Made by a program: the position numbers and the translations under genes. From contig CM074696.1 in assembly GCA_037367355.1 (NCBI GenBank), positions 2,232,001 through 2,296,000 on the forward strand: a DNA stretch of 64,000 bases, in the 5' to 3' direction. This document shows, one piece after another, positions 1 through 11,256 of this stretch; position 1 is the first letter of the stretch; each line of letters begins with the position of its first letter. The notes beneath the pieces were generated by a model. That model made no database searches. It had not been told where the DNA came from and saw only the letters and a list, made by a program, of their open reading frames with translations. This DNA is from Neoscytalidium dimidiatum (Eukaryota; Ascomycota; Dothideomycetes; Botryosphaeriales; Botryosphaeriaceae).

Positions 1-1609
1 ATCTTAAAACAGTATTCCAGAAAAACGTCAACTGACCGCACTTCATACTTAATTTTGACCTTGCGTTTCGCATTGAAGCAGTATCCCATAGCTCTGCCCT
101 TGGTTGAATCACCGTTTCAGATACGGCTTCCAGAAAATCTCGAAAAATGAGATCTTTCCTAGAGTGGTTCCAGATCTGGTCAAATGGATGTGGATATTGG
201 TTGTCATAGGCTTCCGCTGGATTTGGAGGTAAGGACTCGGTGGAGAAAGTATCCGTCCTCCATGCAGTGGTATCAACATCAAACCCTTCTATGCTGAGTT
301 TAGGACCATGAAGTGAATATTGTGCCAATGTATGCCCATGGGCGCGGTATAGAGGATATCCAGCAAAGCCCAAGGAACTAGAAGTCTGCTTAAAATTCCA
401 CTGTGGGACCCACGACGGATTTGTTAGATTGTAGAATGTAGTCCGATCGTGGTCTACGTGAAGGAGTAGGTAAAGCGGATATCCCTTCTTGTCTTCGAGG
501 ATCTTGGTTGCAACGTTAAGATAAAGCTCCGTGGGAGATATAGTATAATGCACCCTCAAGAACTTTGATTCAGGGTTTGAACAGGTTGTCTTGAAGACTG
601 AATGGCCCATAAAAGCGAAAATTCGGTCTCTATCGTCAGAGCAGTATTGTGGCCGTCCCAGTCTCAGGGCATCACATTTGTTGTCAAAGGTTGGGTGTGG
701 GTGTCGGAAATTGTGAAATTCAAGACCGAACACGAACGAAGCCTCCCAGAGAGGAACCTCTAGGGATAAATAAGCAGAATGTCTTACGAGCTGCGTGCAG
801 AATCCAGCAAGGTCGCTCCATCTCACATGTGCCATTCCGTAATGCATTACCGCAGTAGCCGCAAGACCAATTTCTTGAATTATCCACAAACGTGTGAACC
901 ACGGAACGCTAAGTAATCGAGAGAAGTTGCTGTAGAAGTATGCTGATAGGTTCTTAATACATGGTATGACAAGAGCTCTATCGTTTCCTCGCCATACGGG
1001 CTCCAGGTTTCCAATCGTGTTGAATACGGTGTGAGAGTCGATATAACCGCCTTGCCCAAGCCATACAAGAACTCTTCGCGCGTGCTCGAAAATGCTCCCC
1101 ATGATCTGGACCTGGTGGCCTCTCTCCTGAAGGCTTCTTTGATCGATGCATATAGAGTCGGCCCATAGCACTCTTGCTTTCTTGCTTCTGCGAAACCTTT
1201 GTAGGGCATGTGCAAGGTTTCGAGGAACGTCCAGCTTCTTCCCATCGCATAAGACGCAGGCACGGTCGGATGGGTCTCCCCACGTATAGGAGATGGCCTC
1301 ATAGGGTCGGCGGTGGCGCATAGGTTGAGCGTGAAGACTGCACTGTATGATTTCTTCTTCATCTCCAGGAAGAAGTACCAGAAGTCGGACGCTTTCCTTG
1401 TCGTTGAATGTTTCATATTCGTAGTCTTCACAGTCGCTTGGGATGAGCGTCACTCGCGGAAAGGGCGGTTGTAGGCCGTGGACCCGCCATTCCTTTCCAT
1501 GGTTGCTTCGGCGAGTATGGAAATGCCTCTTATCAGCTGTGCCGCGCTTCTGGTGCACGCAATGTGTCTTCGGTCGTCCGTAGTGGCCACAGTGTGAGCA
1601 GCGCTGCAT
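1..1609 (-). CDS. HET-domain (heterokaryon incompatibility) protein, 3' end outside window
   Basis: I translated the minus strand directly. One frame stays open from an ATG at 1609 to the left edge (about 536 codons), with no intron needed. The HET signatures come in the usual order: YEAISYTWGDPSDR from residue 103, LWADSICIDQ followed by QVQIM and RVLVWLGQ, then WFTRLWIIQEIG, DDRDRIFAFMG and PSWVPQW. HET proteins act in fungal non-self recognition and can trigger cell death when incompatible alleles meet; this is known for the family and not shown for this gene. The N-terminus before the domain has a Cys/His cluster (CSHCGHYGRPKTHC) that resembles a degenerate zinc knuckle. The start could lie further upstream if there is a 5' exon. 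The C-terminal part is missing because the window ends. Confidence 0.9.
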   Translation of the reverse strand, partial: MQRCSHCGHYGRPKTHCVHQKRGTADKRHFHTRRSNHGKEWRVHGLQPPFPRVTLIPSDCEDYEYETFNDKESVRLLVLLPGDEEEIIQCSLHAQPMRHRRPYEAISYTWGDPSDRACVLCDGKKLDVPRNLAHALQRFRRSKKARVLWADSICIDQRSLQERGHQVQIMGSIFEHARRVLVWLGQGGYIDSHTVFNTIGNLEPVWRGNDRALVIPCIKNLSAYFYSNFSRLLSVPWFTRLWIIQEIGLAATAVMHYGMAHVRWSDLAGFCTQLVRHSAYLSLEVPLWEASFVFGLEFHNFRHPHPTFDNKCDALRLGRPQYCSDDRDRIFAFMGHSVFKTTCSNPESKFLRVHYTISPTELYLNVATKILEDKKGYPLYLLLHVDHDRTTFYNLTNPSWVPQWNFKQTSSSLGFAGYPLYRAHGHTLAQYSLHGPKLSIEGFDVDTTAWRTDTFSTESLPPNPAEAYDNQYPHPFDQIWNHSRKDLIFRDFLEAVSETVIQPRAELWDTASMRNARSKLSMKCGQLTFFWNTVLR

Positions 1610-2122
1610 GTCGCTTTCTCTGCTCTGGTGCGAGTGGAGGATTCCTGGTTGAGAAACCTGGGAAGAAAGTTTGAGAAAATTGGGCGCTGCACATAAGCCT
1701 TATATATAGCTTAAGGCGCTCTTGAAGAGATTCACTTGATTGGCCATTCAATAACAGGGCTGGAAAAAGCCTCGGCTGCAGAAAGGGCTTCAGCTTGACC
1801 GATAACTACAAATAAATCTGGGGTAGCTCCGCAGAGAGTAAGCGGGCGCAATAATTCTCCCTGACAAGTTGGTTGTACGAAAACGAATCTTCCGGATGTT
1901 AGCAGTGAAATATAGCAGGCGAAACGGAACTGAGTCCCTGCAGATCACAGCCTACAACACAGCGAGAAATGTATATTATAGCCTAAGTTGATATTCCGTA
2001 CGGAGCGGATGCTAGGGTTTTTGCGCGTACTCTTTGGGCGTCTAGTTTGCTTTGTCAAGATGATTGCTTCAGCTCAGTCTTGACCTCACTGCATGCAACG
2101 TTCTGGCCAATACAAGAACTCT
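1610..2122. other. Intergenic, nothing recognised
   Basis: About 0.5 kb upstream of the HET gene start. It should contain that gene's promoter. A weak TATA-like stretch (tatatatagc) lies near 1690-1699. I see no coding signal here. Confidence 0.5.
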
Positions 2123-3098
2123 CTACCCCAACCTCACAAACCAAATACCCTCAAAACCCCAAAAGTCGAAAATGCCCACAGGCTGACGCGTGTGCACTAG
2201 CCCCACCCTCCTCGAGATCCCCCGAATAGCCCTGACGCATAGTAAGAAGACCCTCGCATCAGCCTCGCCCGCATGCGTATGCCCATCCGTGCAAAGCGCC
2301 ACAACCTCATCAACTCGCCCCCTCTCACCCTCGTCCAAAACGACCTTCAGCGGCAGCCCCAATTCCCGCACCTTCTTCCTGAAAGCCGAGAATCTCTGCA
2401 CCAGCCCCCAAAACGCCAGCTCTCCTCCAATCGGTCGATACTCCTCCGGCGGATCCCCGCGCGGTCAACGCGCCGCGGATGCGGCCCTACTCGACGCCGG
2501 CTCTTCTGTCGATTCTCGTCTCGAACGAGAGGAAAGGGGGGCTCGCGCGCACCAGCGGCGGCTGCAACATGACGCGGATCCATGAAGTGCTACATCCCGA
2601 CCATCGCCGTCCAGTGCCGCTTGCTGCGCGCGTCGGAAAGACTCTGCTGGCTTCGCTCGCGCCGCTGTCGTTGAAGCCGGCCCGCGCGCTGAGAAACTCG
2701 ACCGCTCCGCTCCACAACGCCCAGGACCAGCTGGGGAACGTAGCCTTGTGCGGCTGGGAATGTGGAGCGGAGGGGGTCTGCCTCCGCGTTGCGCCTTTGA
2801 GTGGCAGCCAGAGCAGTGCGGAGGGCAGGTATGCTGGCGGGATGCCCTTTGCGATGCTCATGGAGATCGGCGAGTCGAGGTCGTCGTTGAACAGGTTTTA
2901 GATGCCTTCGAAGGCGTTGAGCGCGTCTTCGGGATAGGATAGCGATTTGCGGGAGTATTGCTGGACAGCGGCGCGGTAGTCGGCAAAGCTCTGGAATCCG
3001 CTGTACAGGATGGGCGCGCCCTCAAGGGCTGGTCGGTGGTAGTGTGACTTTGGGACCGCATCGCGATCTTTGCGCAGGAGTGTTAAGGCAGCTAGCAT
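2123..3098 (-). pseudogene. Broken HET-family gene (C-terminal two thirds)
   Basis: On the minus strand the segment 3098-2898 reads as a typical mid-region of a tol/HET-type protein (YRAAVQQYSRKSLSYPEDAL followed by NAFEGI), which matches the family pattern Y..V..Y..R.LTYP.DALNAF.GI. An in-frame TAA follows at once. The same frame then continues to about 2487 with GIPPAYLPSALLWLPL and FPSWSWALWSG, the classic C-terminal W-rich motif. The tail (GLPLKVVLDEGERGR, SRRVGLVH, DFWGFEGIW) is in another frame and ends at 2123, so there is a frameshift near 2480-2500. No HET core motif is visible upstream. The TAA could be a CAA changed by C-to-T at CpA, as RIP does; that is inference. An intact gene with unusual introns is less likely. 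Confidence 0.75.
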
Positions 3099-3544
3099 CC
3101 GAACGCTTACTTTGGCTCATATTCTAAGTTCACTCGAATTACCACGGGAGCCCTTCTATTCAGTGTTCCGTCATTTTCAATTCTTTTGTCTATCAGTTGC
3201 ACTGACCCCCTGAAGAAGAGCATCCCGCGTAGAGATCCCCTCTCTCAATCACAAATTGTCGAGTCGACACTGCACCTGGGCCTTTCTCGTTTCGTTTGCA
3301 TGCCTTGAATAACCAATCCGTCCCTACCCGTCTAAACGCCACGTCGCTGAACCAATGCCTCCTTTGACGGTGTCGTATTCCGTTTTGAAAACCCCGATCG
3401 GGTCCATACTAGCCCGTGAAAGAGAGCGATTACGAAAGGAAAAAAGAAGCTGAAGATGATTCAAAGAAACTGGATTGTCGCATGTCCGGTTTACTTATGA
3501 GCGTGTTATTGGCCACGGCTCATCCAATCGACCCGCGGCGCACC
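3099..3544. other. Intergenic, nothing recognised
   Basis: Separates the HET pseudogene from the 3' end of the TFIIF alpha gene. It probably holds the 3' UTR of the latter. No coding signal or repeat seen. Confidence 0.5.
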
Positions 3545-5745
3545 TCAAGGCTTTCTGAAAATCATCTTGGTGGCTTTGTCATATGCACCAGCAGCCTTGA
3601 CATTAGCAATGAATTGGTGTTGGCTTGTGCTGCCTTGCTTGAAGCGGCCTCTGAACTTCGAAATCAAGTGTGTCATGCTTGCGCCTTCTGGAGGAATGAC
3701 TGCGCGAATCTCTTCGACAGAAGGTGGGGGACCGAAGTTCGCAGGCGGACGCGGTTTGGCGCCTGTAGCACTAGAAGCTGAAGGACTGCCTGCACGACTG
3801 GCGGTTCCTCCAACAGTAGGACTTCCCGCTCGGCTGCCGCCGGGAGTAGGTGCCTGTGAGCTTGCCGACGGCTTAACCCTGGAGGCTAAAGGCTTGCCAC
3901 TGTCGGTGGCTTCGCTATCACTACCTGAGCCACCGAATTTCTTCTGCTTCTTGCGCGAGGACTCATTTCCACTCGCTTCGGAAAGGTTGGGGGATCCAGG
4001 ACGCTTCAGTGCCTGAGAAGAGGACAGCTTGAGCGGGTCACTGATCTTCGGGCGGTTCGATGGAGTGTTGCTGCCCTTGGTCGAGGTGCCTGAAGCAGTC
4101 TTCTCAGTGGTCTCTCCAGCCTTGCCCTTGCCCTTCTCGGCTGCAGCCTTCTCCTCCTCACGCTTACGCTCTTCTTCCTTCTGTCTCTCCGCTTCCGAAT
4201 CCTCGGACTCGCTCTGTAGCAGTGGATTAGCAACTGTGGTCCGAGAACATTGCCAGACAAACATACATCTTCCGAGTACGGGTTTTCATCACTATCGTCC
4301 AGGTCGTAATTGTAGTTCTTCTCACGCTTGACGATCTTTTTGCGTAGACTCTTCTCAAGCTTCTTCTTGAGCTCAGCCTCAAGAGCTTCTTCTTCTTCCT
4401 GTTCCCACACGTCTTTCTCGTCTTTGTTGGCGAAGAAGTTGGCTGACAGCTGCTCGCGTTTGATCCTCTCTTCTGCATCCTTGGTGGTCTCATCGTCGCC
4501 CTCAAACAGACCATTGACGCCCTCCTCATCATCGGCAAAAGCTTCCTTCTCGTCGTAGTCGATGATGTCGGCGTCTGGAGCTCCATCAGTCTTCATCCAG
4601 TCGTCATCATCCGAGCGGCGCTTCTGGCCCCCTTCTTCGTCTCCACGGCCGCCGCTGCGGAGGTAGAGACCCCTCGACCTCATAGCAGCATCTTCCACCA
4701 TCTTCTTCTGCATCTTCTCTGCCTCCATTTCCTGCATCCACTTTGGCACAACACGCTTCTTGGGCTCGCCTTGAGGATGAAGTGCCCAACGCGAAAGAGC
4801 AAATCCACCCTTTTCCTGCTTCTCAATATCTTCCAATGACATACTAACAGCCTTGTCCTTGGCAGAGAATCTGTACCACTTCTCGATCGGTACCATGCGA
4901 AATTTCTCCCCAACCTCTCCAGTCGTGGGGTCGACACGCTGTTCCTTGAACATCATGACATGGCAATCCGAAAGCGCAGCCTCGTAGGCACCGACCCAGG
5001 TGTTCCTGTTATCGAAGTCCTCCAGGTGCCAGGGAAGTGTCTCCTCATAACGCAGACGCGATGCCTTGATAGCTTCTGGGGTATCATTGCGCTCATACAC
5101 CTGCTGGATCTTCTTCTTGTTGTCGACGAATGTCCTGCCTTTTGATTTAGGCGCGATCTGGGCTTGTATCTCCTCGCGGTTTCGGCGTCGCTCCTCCTTC
5201 ATAGCTTCTATCCTCAACCTCTCCTTGACCTCCTCATCATTCTCTTCGCCCTCTCCAGAGTCAGCACCAGCGCCTGACTTTCCAAGAGCAGCATCGCGTC
5301 TGTGTAAGCGAATGGGGCGAGTGAATTCGTCTTGATCTGTTGGGTCGATGGGGTTCTTGGACTGGAATTTGATGATATGGTGTCTGAGGCCCTCAAGCAG
5401 CGCACGCTTTGTCGTAAAGACAGGAGTTATTTTGCAGTTATCTTTGGAGGTCGGCCTGAAATCTTCATAGATACTGCTTGGAGGTGCAGGCGCAGGCGCT
5501 GGCTTAGGCGCTGGCTTTTGCTGGGGTGTAGCGCCATTGGATGCAGCACCGGGAGGTTTCGCTACGCCTTGACCCTGCTTCCTTGCAATCGCACGCTTGT
5601 CCTTGAGGCGCTGGGGCGGGACTAGGGGGTTTGCTTTGGGCTTCGGCGGGCGGCGGAGAGCGGAGGGGGCGCCACCGTTGGGAGTATTGCTCGCGCTCGC
5701 ACCCGTCGGAGTGGAGCCTGGAGGCCCTCCAGGAGTGGCGCTCAT
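3545..5745 (-). CDS. TFG1: Transcription initiation factor IIF, alpha subunit (RAP74/Tfg1)
   Basis: Two exons on the minus strand, 5745-4267 and 4213-3545, with a 53 bp intron (4214-4266; gtatgt donor, ctaatcc branch, acag acceptor). Joined they encode 715 residues. After a Pro/Ala-rich N-terminus, SSIYEDFRPTSKDNCKITPV at about residues 90-110 opens the conserved TFIIF alpha domain, which continues through KSKGRTF and RYEETLPWHLEDFDN to KWYRF. A long acidic and Lys-rich middle follows. The C-terminal 65 residues (SVEEIRAVIPPEGASMTHLI ... KMIFRK) form the winged helix that binds the FCP1 phosphatase in homologues. With the beta subunit the protein joins RNA polymerase II at promoters, in the nucleus. 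The frame is open upstream to 6033, but the ATG at 5745 (MSATPGG) fits fungal homologues better. It is divergent from the polymerase gene at 6462. Confidence 0.93.
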
Positions 5746-6461
5746 GATGGGTGATTTGTCGCGGGTATGGGCGGGTGAGGTCGGCGGAGCAAAGTCGAGC
5801 GGAGGCAATGATGTCGTAGGCGGAAGCTCGTACGCGACCAGGGCGACCGGGCGCGATTCGCACGGCAGCGCCAATGGAGCAGCGCTGGCGTGACGGCGAA
5901 GCGCGCGTCGCGTGCGAAAGGCGACAAAGAGGCGGTGGGGAGTAGGCGCGTTGAAAGAAGGGTCGGTCTTTGTGAGGTGGAGGTGTTGATGGAGACTTGG
6001 AGCTCTAGAGCAGCGACGCTGGTCTTGGATCATCGGCGCGCCACGCGAGCAGGGATTCTTCGGGAGAATAGTCGGGCCGCTGCGGGCAGTTGACGCGCAT
6101 GTGCATGATTGGGAATCACCCCGACGAGCCTCGCATCAAACGCGGTCCTCCGAGCATCTCCTCACCAGCTGCCATGCCGCATTACATGAGCGCCTGAGCG
6201 CTCCACAAAAGCCAGAACACCGCCGTCGCGTCCTCCACATGGGTGCCGCGCGCCCTACAGCTCTCCCTCAATCCGGCGCCTTGCACCCCACGTGGCCTCC
6301 ATGAGTAAAGCCGAAAGTTTGCTGCTCTCTCTTGTGCACAAACGGACCAGCCCGAATAGCAGCATCCACTCTTTCACAATATTTGACTGAGCCGCTATCC
6401 CGCGACCTTCGTTCCACTTCCGACTAAAATTTTCTACTGTGCTTCTACTCTTTTCGCAATC
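5746..6461. promoter_or_regulatory. Shared divergent promoter region
   Basis: A 716 bp gap between the start codons of TFG1 (minus) and the Cid1-type polymerase (plus), so both promoters must lie here. No TATA box is obvious. The last 80 bases before 6462 are pyrimidine-rich (ttcgttccacttccgac, cttctactcttttcgc), as is common before fungal start codons. The boundary between the two promoters cannot be placed from sequence. Confidence 0.6.
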
Positions 6462-9118
6462 ATGAGCCAGCTTCCTCTGGAGGACCAGCTGCGGTCCATG
6501 ATTCTGAAGAACAACAGTCCTTCTGTACCTGTTCCGCCTTCATCCAGCGGCCAACGTTCAGCCGAAGAACCGAATTCGCCCACTGTCCAGAACCAGCCGC
6601 AGCAGTCTCAACCTCTCCCGCCTGCACATCATCGAGTTGGGCGCTATCAGAATAGACCCCAGTCACAGAGTGTTCTCCCGCAGAATGGCAGTGCTTCATC
6701 ACCGAGCTCGTCGCGCCAAGCCCGCCATGGACCACACCATGGATCTGGACCTTCAATTTCTGGCCGCCAGTACTTCGGCCCAGGCTCTCCCCAGCAGCGC
6801 CAGCAAGGCTTCCCGCCGCCCCATTCAAGTCCTGGATATGTACCTCCCCATATGCGCCATCGCAGTAATGAATGGGGCCAGCAAAGAGGTGGTTTCCACC
6901 GGCATAGAGGCTCGTGGAATCATCAACAATCGAGTCAGTTTGGTGCTACAGCTGCGGTTCAGCCCCCTAGTCCTGGAAACTTCGGTCCAAGGCACAACTT
7001 CCGGCAGAGCGCTCCAGCCCCTCTCCAGATCCTCCAGAGGCCGAGTCCCAGCGGTCCTGTGAATGGACCATTCCGTCCGGGCCCTCCGCTCTACAACCCT
7101 AATGCACGCTATCAGCAGCATCAGCTTCAAATCCAGGAACAATTCCAAGCGCAATGCCGATACTTAGGCACCCTTGCTGCTGTCGAGATTCCCAAAGTTG
7201 CCATGACTGACGACGAGTTGAAGGAAAAGGAAAGCTTCGTGGAGAGGCTCCAGAACATCTGCCACAATGAGATGAACTCTTTCCCAGACCTTCCCAATAT
7301 TCAATTCAAATGTTTCGGTAGCATTGGCACCGGATTTGCCACAAAAGGCTCTGATATTGACTTGGCTGTCATCACAACGAACGAGGGTGATACCGAACAG
7401 GCTCAGAAAGTTGGCCCTCGCGCTCTGGAAAAGCTCTTTCTCGATCAGGGCTTCGGTGCCCGCCTGCTAACCAATACACGCGTGCCAATCATCAAATTCT
7501 GCGAGAAGCCAACTGAAGAGTTGCAGGCGAACTTGAAGGCAGAACGGAAAAAATGGGATGACCTTCCAGAGGAGGGGAAAAAAGCATTGCTGGAAGGTGG
7601 ACCGAAGTCACCTGAGGAAGAAAAGGAAGGCAATACTGATGATATTCCTGAAGATACGGGCGCCGTTAGCCACGATGATCTACCATCTCCAAAGGACGAT
7701 GCCGGTATAGACGCTAACAAGAAGGCACCACGTAGAAAGAGGAAGAGCAAAGGCCCGCCACTCAAAGAACCCCCCAAGGACCAAGGCGACGAAGTCGTAC
7801 ACAAAGATCAACCAAACGCGGAGAGCGAAACGACTAGCACTCAAGAGACTACCAACGGCGATGGTGCCGCGAATGCAGAGGAGAAAAGTACAGATATCCC
7901 GGTAAAACGCGAGACCCGTCATGAGAAGCCGTGGCTCCGTGAGAAACCCATGGGGCCTCTCGATTACCCGAAGGAGGGTGTTGGTATCCACTGTGACCTC
8001 AACTTCGCAGGCCACCTGGGAATCTATAACACAAGACTCTTGCACTGTTACGCTATCAGTGATCAACGCATACGCGATATGGTCATTTTCGTTAAGGCGT
8101 GGGCCAAGACGCGCAAGATAAACAGCTCGTACAACGGCACGCTCTCATCATACGGGTACGCACTGATGGTGCTGCACTATCTGATTCGCATCCCTGAGGA
8201 ACCGGTCACACCCGATCTGCAACTCATAAGCAACGTCGCTGCGGACGGGAAGTCTCCTGAGGTGGTAGACGTCACTTGCAACGGCTACGCAATCAAGTTC
8301 CTGGCGGACGAGGAGTACATCCGTGAAAAGGCTCGCGCGGGACAGTGGACGCGCAACCAGGACTCTCTGGGTGCCTTGTTAAGAGGTTTCTTCCGGTATT
8401 ATGGATGCCCTGGAGTGCCGGATCGTGTTGGTGGCTTCCACTGGACTCGAGATGTGATCACATTCGGTCAGCGGAAGCCTTGGGAGAGGATGGTCACGAA
8501 GGAGGAGCTCGGCTGGACGAAGGCCAGAATCGAGAAAGATAGCGTAAGCACGCCGACGTCCCTACACTCTTCCATACGACTGAATACTAATATTCTTCGC
8601 AGAAGAAAGAAGTCCGCCACCGCTACCTCGTGTGCATCCAGGACCCCTTCGAGCTCGACCACAACGTCGGCCGCACGGTCAACCACCATGGCATCTGCGC
8701 CATTCGCGAGGAGTTCCGCCGCGCCTGGCGCATTCTCGACGACGAGGCCCACGGCCGCCCGCATAAAGACCTCTTCACCTCCGTTGAGGACGACCCCCCG
8801 CCCCAGCAGTACGTCGGCGGGCAGTACAAGCCTGCGGCGTCCACTGCCACGGACCTCCAGGCCATCGACGCACAGGCGCGGAAGGACCGTTCGGATGCGC
8901 CGGCGCCGTCACCCTTGCAGGACCCCCAACTGAGCGCCTCGTCCATCGCGGACAGCATCGAGGCCGGCGTGGAGACGCTGAGGCGCGGCATCGTGTCCAC
9001 GGTTGACGGCGCACGGCGGCCATCCGGCGGCAGTGGCACGAACGGCTTCGGTGCCGAGGCGATCGCAAAGGTGAACGGGCAGCTGGCTGAAGCGGCGAGG
9101 AGGCAGTCTTTGAAATAG
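6462..9118 (+). CDS. Cid1-type non-canonical poly(A)/poly(U) RNA polymerase
   Basis: Two exons, 6462-8543 and 8603-9118, with a 59 bp intron (gtaagc donor, tactaatatt branch, cgcag acceptor); 865 residues. Residues 1-220 are low-complexity Pro/Gln/Ser/Arg. The nucleotidyltransferase motif FGSIGTGFATKGSDIDLAV puts the metal-binding pair at D298 and D300, and the third acidic residue at D512 (IHCDLNF). VKAWAKTRKINSSYNGTLSS and YALMVLHYLI follow, then the PAP-associated motif DSLGALLRGFFRYYG. The second exon completes the fold (VCIQDPFELDHNVGRTV). Such enzymes add A or U to RNA 3' ends in decay or silencing; the nucleotide used cannot be told from this reading. About 170 Lys/Glu-rich residues separate the DxD from the third Asp, which is a large insertion. 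Confidence 0.9.
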
Positions 9119-11231
9119 GTGAATGTCGCATACGACGGAGGGAAGGGCGAGGAACACAGCCCGTCTGGTGTGGAAGGAGTCACGGATCGTCGGCAGGGGT
9201 GATGTAGGATGCCCGTTGCTACCAACACCTCCGCTTTTTTATATTGATGGACGCACGCGTGCACAGGTGTCGATGTTGCTGTTGCGGCACCGGGGTGTGC
9301 AGAGAGTGTCAGCTACACTACATACGGTTTTTGTACGATAAGCATGGTCGGAGGGGGGGAAGGAAGGTCCCACATGAGGTCAGGCGTTCGGGGAATCGGA
9401 GGTCAGCTTGAGCTGGACGTAGGAAGGGGAAAACAGACGGTGGGAAGGTTTGCTGGGCGAAGCTGATTTTTTTTCTGCTGCTCTTCTTTCTCAGACAAGA
9501 GCTGAAAAGCAGAAGGATTCTGGACCGCGTTGCTCGTCGCACAGGATTAGGCACGCCTCACTCACACACACACACACGATGCATTGCTGGAAGAGGACGA
9601 GGCGGAGCGTGGAGTATGTAGTACGACAATATCCTACAAGGCGCGAGGCGTCACGCCGTGAGGGAAATTAATGCATGTTCGATCTGTCTTACGTTCTTCT
9701 CCACGATGAGTGTGGCAATTGCCGTCAATAATACAGGAATGGGCCTGCGGCTGGGGAATATCAGCGAATACGGCGTCCTACGACGCTACCGGGCAAGAGC
9801 GATTGCTCGGGACACATGACGAGGGCGTCGTGATCGAGAGATCACAGCCATCTCCCTGCGTGCGCTCTCGTTTCCCCCCAAGATCCACCAAGAACGCCCA
9901 GCTCGTGAGGCGCTGGCATGCCAGGCCCCCCCCTTCGCCAGAGGTTCTGGAAGCTGCGGTCGCTCTCGGCATATCCGCATGTCCGTCTCGTGGCGAGGGG
10001 ATCCCCCCCAAGACTCAACCCAAGCCCCCAAGCCCCTCCAGCGTTTCCCTCACACTTGTCTACAACACGGTTCGAAACGGCAACGAGAGCCGCACTGCCA
10101 CCCGGCCCCTCGCAGTGGGAGGAGTGCGGAACGAACGCAGAAGCCGCATTCCGCAAGCGGGCTGGATGGCCGGGCAACGCGAGAGGTCCAGGCGGCCGAT
10201 CCAAAAGGCGAACGCGAATTTCCAGCCCTCCCTTGGGAGAAAAACGGCAGCATGACGTGACGGGCTGGACTGCTCCCCTGCGTCATTGCGCGAGTACGAG
10301 CGACCTCTTTTGTTCCTTTTTGTAGAAATTTAATTTCGCTGTGTAATAGCGCAAGAAAGCGTTGCAGAACGGTATGCCGTCCCTCCTCGTCGCCGCAATG
10401 TTGCATGCATTCTCTGCAATGTTGCGGACGCGGCCTATCAGCATCGGGGATACAGGCATTCCGTCGCTGTTGGTCAATTCGCGCTGATTGGCCGGGGGGT
10501 GGCGTGGGACGGGAGGCCCTGCGTGGTGCTAGCGGTATAGGGGAGGCGGGTAAGTGCCATCACGGGGAAGGGGTCTGGTAGCACAAAACAGCGCCTTTTT
10601 TCTATTGCACTGTTCCAGTCGCGTGGATGGTGGGGGGCCAGTGAATGCAGCTGGAGCAGGTGCTGTGCTTTGCTGTGCTGTGCCGCAAGAAGTGGGACGT
10701 TGTTGAGCGGCGCAGTAGCGATACATGGTGCGCTTTTTAAGATATTCCCTATACGACGAATAATGTAGACGCCAGAACGAGGGAGGATGCCGCAAGAGGC
10801 TCTCGCTCCCTTTCCCCCTTCCCCGCGCCGGGAGACCAACCGGCAACCAGCAGTTAGGCCCACCAACCCCGGATTCTGGCTGTCCTTTTAGCTGGGTCAG
10901 TGGTGCGCACCGGCGGCCAGGGCAAGGCAGGGCATGGCAGAGCAACCCGTCCGCTGGTATTGACCCCTTCGCTTGACGTGCGTTAGCGCCGCTGCGGGGA
11001 AGCATCGTGCCAACTGGGTAGAGGAGAGGGAGGGGATGAGAAGGGAAAACCCGCTCGCCACGCTGCGCGTACAGCTAGATGCGGCTGTTTTGGTCAGCAG
11101 ATGTGCATTGTTTGCGGCGAATGGATGACCAAGATCAGATCCGAATCCTCGTTGCATCAATCTTCCCCAGCATACGCGATTCGGAATTCGGCAATAAATA
11201 GAGAGGATCGCCAGGGTATCGGCGTTCAAAA

Positions 11232-11256
11232 ACCTGACCTGACCTGACCTGACCTG
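11232..11256. repeat. Tandem pentamer ACCTG x5
   Basis: Five head-to-tail copies of ACCTG are read directly. This is not a fungal telomere unit (TTAGGG). It is likely a simple microsatellite. Confidence 0.85.

Noticed and set aside
5746..6033. N-terminal extension of TFIIF alpha from an ATG at 6033
   Set aside because: The extra 96 residues are Arg/Pro/His-rich without family similarity and would fill the divergent promoter; MSATPGG at 5745 is the natural start.
11232..11256. Pentamer repeat as internal telomere sequence
   Set aside because: The unit is ACCTG, not the fungal TTAGGG.
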